DNA of 5,056 bases from Brachybacterium sp. (GTDB lineage Bacteria; Actinomycetota; Actinomycetes; Actinomycetales; Dermabacteraceae): positions 1-5,056 of the forward strand of contig DAHVRS010000466.1 of the NCBI GenBank assembly GCA_027322375.1, in the 5' to 3' direction. The notes beneath the pieces were generated by a model. It was given only the letters and a program-made list of their open reading frames with translations, did not search any database and was not told where the DNA came from. Positions 1 to 4,368 of the stretch are shown piece after piece. Numbering within the stretch: position 1 is the first letter of the stretch; every line of letters starts with the position of its first letter. Both the position numbers and the translations under genes were made by a program.

Positions 1-2
1 AC

Positions 3-128
3 TGGAAGGACGAGTACAACCACCACCGCCGGCACTCCTCGCTCGGCTACCTAACCCCAGCCGAGTACGCTCGGCAGTGCACCCATCAAATGGAACCCGA
101 CGACTCACAGAACGTCCGGACCGAATGA
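3..128 (+). CDS. IS3-family transposase (OrfB), C-terminal end only
   Basis: The frame is open from the window edge to a TGA at 126-128 and gives 41 residues, beginning WKDEYNHHRRHSSLGYLTP. The pattern YN..R.HSSLGY.TP followed by a short tail is the usual C-terminal end of the DDE integrase domain of IS3-family OrfB transposases, just after the catalytic glutamate region. The enzyme cuts and joins the ends of its own insertion sequence. The catalytic residues and orfA lie to the left of the window, so activity cannot be judged. The likely element end follows within 13 bp. The family call is strong; the subgroup is not determined. Confidence 0.9.
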   Translation, partial: WKDEYNHHRRHSSLGYLTPAEYARQCTHQMEPDDSQNVRTE

Positions 129-141
129 AGGGGGCGGCTCA
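122..141 (+). mobile_element. Probable right terminal inverted repeat of the IS3-family element
   Basis: Directly after the transposase stop comes a G-run ending in ..GGGGGCGGCTCA. Read inward from the outside this is TGAGCCGCCCCCTTCATT. It has the 5'-TG...CA-3' boundary and C-run expected of IS3-family ends, where the terminal repeat normally overlaps or abuts the end of orfB. The opposite end is outside the window, so neither the repeat nor the target duplication can be confirmed. The boundary is placed at 141 by inference. Confidence 0.55.
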
Positions 142-177
142 GAGGCGCCGCTGGCCGAAGTGGGGACTGCACACGGG

Positions 178-207
178 CGGGGATCGTCCCCACCGGGGCG
201 GTCCCCG
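178..207 (+). terminator. GC-rich hairpin downstream of the IS3 transposase
   Basis: CGGGGATCGTCCC pairs with GGGCGGTCCCCG plus its flank over 13 base pairs (two of them G-U) around a 4-nt CACC loop. It lies 50 bp after the transposase stop, just outside the proposed IS end. No T-run follows, so intrinsic termination is only possible. It could equally be a structure that insulates neighbouring genes from transcription out of the IS. Confidence 0.35.
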
Positions 208-284
208 TCGGCCTGCCAGCTGCTGTGCTCCATGACGTCGATCGTACGCATGCACGAATCAGGAATCCAACGTTCTGTCAAATC

Positions 285-293
285 TGTGGATAA
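285..293 (-). promoter_or_regulatory. DnaA-box match 1 (TTATCCACA on the minus strand)
   Basis: The plus strand reads TGTGGATAA, the exact complement of TTATCCACA, the high-affinity box bound by the replication initiator DnaA. It sits in the locally A+T-richer part of the non-coding stretch and has the same orientation as a second perfect match 40 bp away. Two boxes do not make an origin. They could titrate DnaA or be a chance or repeat-related occurrence. Confidence 0.45.
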
Positions 294-324
294 CTTCGAT
301 GGGTTCGTCAGGATGTAGCAGAAA

Positions 325-333
325 TGTGGATAA
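325..333 (-). promoter_or_regulatory. DnaA-box match 2 (TTATCCACA on the minus strand)
   Basis: This is a second exact TGTGGATAA on the plus strand, starting 40 bp after the first and in the same orientation. A third partial copy (TGTGGA only) starts at 354. The spacing is close to four helical turns, which would put the two full boxes on the same face of the DNA. No dnaA, dnaN or partition gene is in the window. Confidence 0.45.
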
Positions 334-381
334 GAATGTGCATGGCTGGGGATTGTGGAGGGAGGTTTGCGACGGGCTAGC

Positions 382-453
382 GGGATGTGGGGCGCGAGAT
401 GTGGGATGTGGGATGCGGGGTGTGGGTTGCCGGGCGAGGCGTGGGGTGGGGGC
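382..453 (+). repeat. Degenerate G-rich 7-bp repeat tract (GGATGTG-like)
   Basis: Four adjacent heptamers at 397-424 read AGATGTG, GGATGTG, GGATGCG and GGGTGTG. They are flanked by related copies (GGGATGTGGGG at 382) and by a run ending GTGGGGTGGGGG. The plus strand has many runs of three to five G separated by short spacers, so a G-quadruplex is possible. The tract is not coding. Its role is unknown; slipped-strand expansion of a short unit would explain its form. Confidence 0.6.
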
Positions 454-592
454 ATGGTTGCCGCAAGAGCCAGGCTTTATTCTCGATTCGCAGTCACTGC
501 TTCCTCCGCTGCGGGCGAGGCGGTGGCTGAATGAGCAGGAAGGCATGTCTCGGCGAGCAATGCGGAGCCGAGTGCTGTTCTTCTCGTCGCGA

Positions 593-633
593 TTTTGCCC
601 GCCTGAATTCTGCTCGCGCCCGGTTTTGCCCGC
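593..633 (+). repeat. 10-bp direct repeat TTTTGCCCGC, two copies
   Basis: TTTTGCCCGC occurs at 593-602 and 624-633, 31 bp apart start to start. Each copy is preceded by CG plus a purine. It lies in the 3' flank of the response regulator. The spacing is about three helical turns, so a paired protein-binding site is conceivable, but nothing else supports that. Confidence 0.4.
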
Positions 634-647
634 TCTGCTTCCAGAGC
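632..647 (-). terminator. Small hairpin after the response regulator; weak terminator candidate
   Basis: GCTCTG and CAGAGC form a perfect 6-bp stem around a 4-nt loop, beginning 21 bp after the response regulator stop on the minus strand. No U-run follows the stem in that direction (the next bases are GGGCAAAACC), so if it terminates transcription it is weak or factor-assisted. Confidence 0.25.
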
Positions 648-668
648 AGCATTACTTAGCTAGCGGCG

Positions 669-1310
669 TCACTTCCCGAGCAGCGTCAGCACTGCGGTCA
701 CGCGTCGGTGCACGCTCGCGTTCTCGCTCAGGCCGAGCTTCGCGAACAGGCGCTGGGTGTGCTTCTCGATTCCGCCGGTGCTGAGGAACATCCGCTCGGC
801 GATCCCGGCGTTGGTGAGCCCTTCGCCCATCAGTTCGAGCACCTCCCGCTCACGCGGGGTGAGGTCGTCCAGCGGCGTGCGGCGCCGGGAGGCGATCACC
901 TGCGCCACCACGTCTGGATCGATCGCGACACCGCCGGCGGCGACTCGCTCGATCGAGGCGAGAAAGGAGCGGATGTCGAACACGCGGTCCTTCAGCAGAT
1001 AGCCGGTCGCCTCCGCCCCGGACTCGATGAGCTCGGTCGCGTAGCCGACCACTACGTACTGGCTGAGCAGCACGATCGGTGCCTGCGGCCAGGCCGCGCG
1101 GATCTCCTTCGCGGCGCGCAGTCCCTCGTCGGTGTGCGAGGGCGGCATGCGGATGTCCGAGATGACGAGATCCGGTCGCAGCTCGAGCGCCCGCGCGACG
1201 AGCTCGGTGCCCGTCGCGGCGGTGCCCACCACGTCGTGCCCTTCTTCCTCGAGCAGGAGGCGCAGCTCCTCGCGCAGCAGCGCGGAGTCGTCGGCGATCA
1301 GGACGCGCAT
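669..1310 (-). CDS. NarL/LuxR-family two-component response regulator
   Basis: This 213-residue cytoplasmic protein has the standard length and layout of a NarL/FixJ regulator. Residues 1-120 are a receiver domain: acidic pocket D7-D8, phosphoacceptor D52 in VISDIRMP, switch serine S83 in VLLSQY, and the conserved lysine K107 in GYLLKDRV. Residues 148-208 are a LuxR-type helix-turn-helix, starting LTPREREVLELMGEGLTN and including the recognition segment GGIEKHTQRLFAKLG. Phosphorylation by the partner kinase would drive DNA binding. The start at 1310 overlaps the end of the kinase gene by 13 bp, typical of a translationally coupled kinase–regulator pair; no strong Shine-Dalgarno is seen. All key residues are present, so the protein should fold and work. 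Its kinase is broken, and its upstream promoter probably lies beyond the inserted segment. The regulon is unknown. Confidence 0.95.
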   Translation of the reverse strand: MRVLIADDSALLREELRLLLEEEGHDVVGTAATGTELVARALELRPDLVISDIRMPPSHTDEGLRAAKEIRAAWPQAPIVLLSQYVVVGYATELIESGAEATGYLLKDRVFDIRSFLASIERVAAGGVAIDPDVVAQVIASRRRTPLDDLTPREREVLELMGEGLTNAGIAERMFLSTGGIEKHTQRLFAKLGLSENASVHRRVTAVLTLLGK

Positions 1311-1863
1311 GGGATCACCGCCTCGACGCGGGTGCCGGAGCCGGCGGGGGAGCGGACGTCCAGGTGTCCCTCGAGCGAGGCGACCCGCCCTGCAAGGCCG
1401 GCGAGCCCGCCGCCGGTGCGCATCGCGGCGCCGCCGCGCCCGTCATCCTCGATCCTCACCCGCACATCCTCCCCGATCCGCGTGACCTCTACCGTGGCGG
1501 ACTCCGCTCCGGAGTGCTTCGCGGCGTTCGTCAGCGCCTCGGAGACGACGTAGTAGATCCCGATCTCGACATGCTCGGGCAGGTCCAGCGCAGGTGCCTC
1601 GACGGTGACCGGCAGGGGCGAGATCGCGGCGAGCTCCGTGAGTGCCGCCGGCAGTCCGCGATCCACGAGCACCGGCGGCGCGATCCCGCGCGAGAGTCGA
1701 CGCAGCTCATCGAGGGGCTCGCCGAGCTGCTCGCGCGCTTCCCGAAGCACGTCCTGCGCCCGCTCCGGGTCCTTCTGCGCGAGCGACTCGGCCCGGGCGA
1801 GGTCCATCGAAGCGCGCACCAGGCGCTGCTGCGGTCCATCATGCAGATCCCGCTCGAGCCGGC
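1298..1863 (-). pseudogene. Sensor histidine kinase, C-terminal catalytic half (split gene, part 2)
   Basis: The reading frame from the left junction to the TGA at 1298-1300 gives 187 residues. It starts with the HisKA_3 H-box RLERDLHDGPQQRLV; the phosphorylated histidine is the seventh residue (codon 1841-1843). The HATPase_c domain follows, with N-box EALTNAAKH (about 108-116), G1 box DDGRGGA (139-145) and G2 box GGGLAGLAGRV (150-160). In this family the kinase autophosphorylates the histidine and passes phosphate to the adjacent regulator. The fragment has no sensor or membrane part and no proper start. A GTG at 1817-1819 lies inside the H-box helix, and a protein started there would lack the histidine. 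Upstream of 1863 the sequence switches abruptly to antisense tap. The missing N-terminal half is at 4369-5056 in the same orientation, so this is one gene broken by an insertion. Confidence 0.9.
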
Positions 1864-3082
1864 AACCGCGTCGGCGGCAAGGGCACCTCGCTGAGCAACT
1901 GGACCCGCATCTTCCGCAGCGACCAGGACGCCCCGATCGCGATGCTCGTCACCATGAGCGCGCTGCCCGAGGACTACCCGATGATCGGCGACGACCCGAC
2001 CCCCAGGAGCTCGTCGAGCGGATCCGCGACGCAGCCACGGCCGTCGGGATCCCGCTGTACATGCACCCGGGCCAGACCGGGATCGACCTCGCGATCAAGC
2101 TGCGCCGCAAGGGCATGGACGTGACCACCTCGACCGGCCAGCGCGAGCACCGCCGCGTCAAGGAGCTCTTCGCCCCGTACACCCCGGTCCCGCCCGCCGA
2201 GGCCTCGAACACCGAGCGCGACCTCGACTGGTCCCGCGTCCCCAGCGAGCAGGAGCGCCAGCTGCCCTACCTGCACGCCTACGACCGCGGCGGCTCCTAC
2301 ATGGCTGGCGCCGCATCCCTCGAGTTCAGCATCGGCGAGACGGTCCACCACCCCGACGACCGCCCCTTCGACAAGCGCCTGCCCGGGTACTGGCTGATCG
2401 ATGTCCCCGAGAACGGCGACTGGAGGCTCCCCAACCCCCTGGCACCCGGCGGCACCAAGGCCCCCGATCACCCGATCTGGGTCACCACCCCACCCTCGAG
2501 CTCGCCCAGGCCCAGGGCTACGGCCCCGAGATCCACGAGGCCTACACCTGGCCCGAGCACGGCCGCGTCCTTCAGCCGTTCTACGAGCAGATCAAGAACG
2601 GCCGCACCGCCCTGCTCCAGAGGCTCGACCGACTCGCACACCCCGCCGACGAGGCCGACATCATCGACCTCACCACCACCGAGCACGCCCTCGACGCCCT
2701 CAAGGCGGTCTACACCCGCATGATCGACATGATGGGCTCCGCGGCGTGGATGCAGGGCAAGCAGGGCTTCGCCCCCGAGCGCAGGCACCACATCATCGCG
2801 AAGTCCAGGGCGAACATCCTGCGCACCGTCGAGAAGAACGGCCTCGACAGCGGGATCTGGCCGATCGCGATCGGCACCGACACGATCTGCTACCTCTCGG
2901 CCAACCCCGACCCGATCGCCTCCTGGCCCGGCGACCCCTCCAAGCTCGGCCGCGGCTTCGGCCAGTACAAGCACGAGGGATCCGCGCAGCTCGCCGACCA
3001 CCTCGAGTTCCTCACCGGACGCGACTGGCGCGGCAAGGCGAGCCTGATCGACCCCGCCGACTGGGACCCCACGAAGGAGTGA
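1864..3082 (+). pseudogene. tap: Telomere-associated protein Tap, C-terminal part, 5'-truncated and twice frameshifted
   Basis: With two missing bases restored, the frame reads 406 residues from the left junction to TGA at 3080-3082; Streptomyces Tap is roughly 740. I recognise the family from its C-terminal half as I remember Streptomyces members: LPYLHAYDRGGSYMAGAASL (135-154), a WVTTPTLELA segment (206-215), HHIIAKSRANILRTV (309-323), PIAIGTDTICYL (334-345) and a GQYKHEGS motif (367-374). Tap binds the 3' overhang of linear replicons and brings in the terminal protein Tpg; primase-like activity has been reported for it. Coding runs in frame 1 from 1864, frame 3 from about 2004 and frame 2 from about 2489. 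Each shift fits loss of one C from a C-run (2000-2004 and 2488-2491). The N-terminal DNA-binding half and the start are absent, so this copy cannot be a functional Tap. An intact tpg follows 6 bp downstream, the usual tap–tpg order. Confidence 0.75.
3074..3079 (+). promoter_or_regulatory. Ribosome binding site of tpg
   Basis: AAGGAG lies inside the last codons of tap, 9 bp before the ATG at 3089. It fixes the tpg start and implies that tap and tpg were co-transcribed and translationally linked. Confidence 0.75.
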
Positions 3083-3088
3083 CCGAGC

Positions 3089-3637
3089 ATGCCTAACCTG
3101 TCCATCTTCCAGGGCCTCACCGGCCGCCAGGGCTCACCCACCGGCGGCAGCGTCCGCGACATGATCATCGGCGCGTTCGGCACCACCAAGCGGTGCGGCC
3201 CGAACACGAGGGCCGCCGCCGAGTCCCTCGGGGTCTCCCAGCGCAGCGTCCAGCGCTGGATCGCGGGGGAGGACCGCAAGCAGCGCAACGCCCCCCGCAG
3301 CGATCACCTGTCCAACCTGCGCGTCAAGGCCCGCCAGGCCGTGAGCACGAAGAAGGGCCGCAAGGCCTCCCTGGACCAGTCCCGCCAACGGTTCGCCGGC
3401 CGAAAGAGCACCAAGCTCACCACCCACGGCCTCCAGGGCCCCGAGGGCGGCGGGAAGGGCTACTCACGCGTCCGCACCGTCAGCATCGAGCTCTCCGGCG
3501 GCGACGTCGACGCGATGTTCGACGCCTACGAGCGAGGCGGCGACAGCGCCGTCACCGACTGGCTCCAGCAGCACCACTCCGCGAACTACCTCCCCGGCTG
3601 GACGTTCGAGAACATCGACCACATCAAGCTCGACTAG
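3089..3637 (+). CDS. tpg: Tpg-like telomere terminal protein
   Basis: This 182-residue basic protein is almost the same length as Streptomyces Tpg (about 184). Residues 21-60 hold a helix-turn-helix with GPNTRAAAESLGVSQRSVQR, matching the Tpg pattern G-NTR-A-AE-LG-SQR-V-R. A Lys/Arg-rich segment follows (64-110), with RQRFAGR at 99-105. The C-terminal domain (about 126-182) has VRTVSIELSGGDVDAMFDAY and ends WTFENIDHIKLD, like the Tpg ending in which an acidic VEH/IDH-type motif closes the protein. In Streptomyces Tpg primes end-patching synthesis and stays covalently attached to the 5' end through a threonine near position 114. Here T111, T112, S107, T108, Y125 and S126 lie in the equivalent region. 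The gene is complete, has a good ribosome binding site and follows tap. Its stop overlaps the convergent membrane gene by 4 bp. I recognised the family by memory of motifs, not by alignment. Confidence 0.75.
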   Translation: MPNLSIFQGLTGRQGSPTGGSVRDMIIGAFGTTKRCGPNTRAAAESLGVSQRSVQRWIAGEDRKQRNAPRSDHLSNLRVKARQAVSTKKGRKASLDQSRQRFAGRKSTKLTTHGLQGPEGGGKGYSRVRTVSIELSGGDVDAMFDAYERGGDSAVTDWLQQHHSANYLPGWTFENIDHIKLD

Positions 3638-4233
3638 CTCCGTCGGTCCAGACGAAGACCGAAGAGCCGTCGGCCCCTCCTCGCTGCACTCGGAGCGGGA
3701 GCCGGCGCGGGAGATCCCTTCACCGCGGAGAGTGCAGCGAGGAGCTCCCGGTGCTTCGCCTCCTCGCGATCATCCTCCTCGGACTCCGCACGTTCCTTGA
3801 GCTCGAGGGCCAGCGGTTCGAGCAGCACGGCGGCCGCGAGGAAGAGGATCAGGCCCAGAGCTCCCATGAGGCCATTCCTCGCATCGTCCGTCACGTGGTT
3901 CCCCATCGTGAACAGGATGAACAGTCCAGCGGCTCCACCCCAGAGCTCGACCTTCTGCTCGGATCGCAGCGACTCCCTGGTGAACTGGAACCGCTGCCTC
4001 AGGATGACCACGATCAGCACGACCGTCACGATGAGCATGATCCACGCCATCGTGCGGGCGCCGTCCTCCGGCTTGATCTGCCCCTCGCTGAACATCGCAT
4101 CGGGGAACAGCGAGAACGGCACCGTCGTCACCAGCGAGGCCGAGCACGCGAGGAATACCGCGGCATCAGCGAACCACCGCCAGATCTTGATCTTCACGTC
4201 GAGGGCCTTCATGTACCCCTTGGCATCCGCCAT
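3634..4233 (-). CDS. Four-helix membrane protein of unknown function
   Basis: I do not recognise this 199-residue protein. I chose the ATG at 4233 over the one at 4281 because a strong AGGAGGAGGA sits 4 bp upstream of it, and the 16 extra residues of the longer form would overlap that site. Four hydrophobic segments are visible at about 20-42, 62-79, 97-115 and 120-141. The third and fourth are joined by GNHVTDDARNG. A charged, probably helical tail follows (LKERAESEEDDREEAKHREL, 145-164), then a Pro/Ala linker (PAPAPAP, 175-181) and a very basic end (RRGRRLFGLRLDRRS). The tail is likely cytoplasmic and could bind nucleic acid or acidic lipid, but that is inference. The gene follows the truncated orf by 32 bp in the same direction and converges on tpg, with their TAG codons sharing CTAG. 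It is complete within the insert. Confidence 0.75.
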   Translation of the reverse strand: MADAKGYMKALDVKIKIWRWFADAAVFLACSASLVTTVPFSLFPDAMFSEGQIKPEDGARTMAWIMLIVTVVLIVVILRQRFQFTRESLRSEQKVELWGGAAGLFILFTMGNHVTDDARNGLMGALGLILFLAAAVLLEPLALELKERAESEEDDREEAKHRELLAALSAVKGSPAPAPAPSAARRGRRLFGLRLDRRS

Positions 4234-4237
4234 ACCG

Positions 4238-4247
4238 TCCTCCTCCT
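4238..4247 (-). promoter_or_regulatory. Strong Shine-Dalgarno of the membrane protein gene
   Basis: The minus strand reads AGGAGGAGGA, then CGGT, then ATG at 4233. It is close to the full anti-16S complement and decides the start of the downstream gene in favour of 4233. Confidence 0.75.
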
Positions 4248-4265
4248 GTGCCAGGCCGCCCGCCC

Positions 4266-4368
4266 TCACCGGATGCTGCACACCAGACGGGACAGCAGCC
4301 GGCGATCGACCATCGTGGCCTGTTCCTCGTCCTCACTGAACCACGCCCCGAGCTCCTCGATGAGCTCT
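4266..4368 (-). pseudogene. 3' end of an unidentified gene, cut at the right junction of the insert
   Basis: From the right junction to a TGA at 4266-4268 the minus strand codes for about 33 residues, including LIEELGAWFSEDEEQ and ending RRLLSRLVCSIR. The balanced charged and hydrophobic pattern, with likely helices, looks like genuine protein. The adjacent frame, which continues the kinase reading, gives a Ser/Gly/Arg/Cys-rich string typical of a shadow. The gene sits in operon order just before the membrane protein. Its 5' part is missing, so family and function are unknown. Confidence 0.5.
4350..4367. repeat. 18-bp near-perfect palindrome at the right end of the insert
   Basis: GAGCTCCTCGATGAGCTC is self-complementary except for one central mismatched pair (8 of 9 pairs match). 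It ends one base before the deduced junction with kinase sequence. It overlaps codons reading ELIEEL, which can produce such symmetry by chance, so a role in the insertion is only a possibility. Confidence 0.45.

Larger units (their letters stand above)
142..668. other. Non-coding stretch between the IS end and the response regulator
   Basis: I see no credible gene in these 527 bp. The open frames across it have low-complexity translations (Pro/His/Ser-rich on the minus strand, Gly/Arg-rich on the plus strand). They follow from the G-rich repeat tract and have no ribosome binding site or recognisable domain. It contains a GC-rich hairpin (178-207), two DnaA-box matches (285-293 and 325-333), a degenerate 7-bp repeat tract (382-453), a 10-bp direct repeat (593-633) and a small hairpin downstream of the response regulator (632-647). 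Part of it (roughly 260-350) is visibly richer in A+T than the rest of the window. Confidence 0.7.
1864..4368. mobile_element. Inserted ~2.5-kb linear-replicon segment (Δtap–tpg–membrane protein–Δorf)
   Basis: Kinase sequence stops at about 1863 and resumes at about 4369 in the same orientation, with unrelated genes between. Joining the flanks on the minus strand gives ...GCC CTG C + GC CGG CTC GAG..., which reads ESTAL-R-RLERDLHDG in frame. That is the expected run from a signalling linker into an H-box, if the split arginine codon was CGC. On that reading no kinase base is lost or duplicated. The segment carries no transposase, integrase or obvious terminal inverted repeats, and both ends cut genes (tap on the left, a minus-strand gene on the right). 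This fits illegitimate joining of a DNA fragment better than classical transposition. The boundaries are uncertain by a few bases, since the uninterrupted allele is not available. Confidence 0.75.

Noticed and set aside
382..453. CRISPR-like array
   Set aside because: The units are 7 bp, adjacent and degenerate, with no spacers and no cas genes.
105..546. Minus-strand Pro/His/Ser-rich open frames over the heptamer repeats
   Set aside because: The low-complexity translation (repeated PHP/ASP-type strings) follows from the repeat, and one frame runs antisense into the transposase end.
299..784. 161-codon plus-strand open frame across the non-coding stretch into the regulator
   Set aside because: Its first part is the translated G-rich repeat and its last part is antisense to the response regulator. 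It has no ribosome binding site, domain or protein-like composition.
708..1553. Long plus-strand frame opposite the regulator and kinase
   Set aside because: It is antisense to two well-recognised domains, and open antisense frames are expected at this GC content.
1999..2491. Programmed ribosomal frameshifting in tap
   Set aside because: There are two shifts in one gene with no slippery heptamer plus downstream structure that I can see. The gene also lacks its 5' half. Homopolymer contraction is simpler.
1605..2723. Single 372-codon plus-strand gene spanning the left junction
   Set aside because: Its first ~85 codons are antisense kinase, the next ~45 are out-of-frame tap, the middle is real tap and the end is out-of-frame again. 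It is a chance chain across a junction and two frameshifts.
1864..4368. Classical transposon with terminal inverted repeats and target duplication
   Set aside because: No transposase lies inside, no matching ends are seen at 1864 and 4368, and no convincing flanking duplication exists. A GGCA match at 1861-1864 and 4373-4376 would leave the kinase out of frame.
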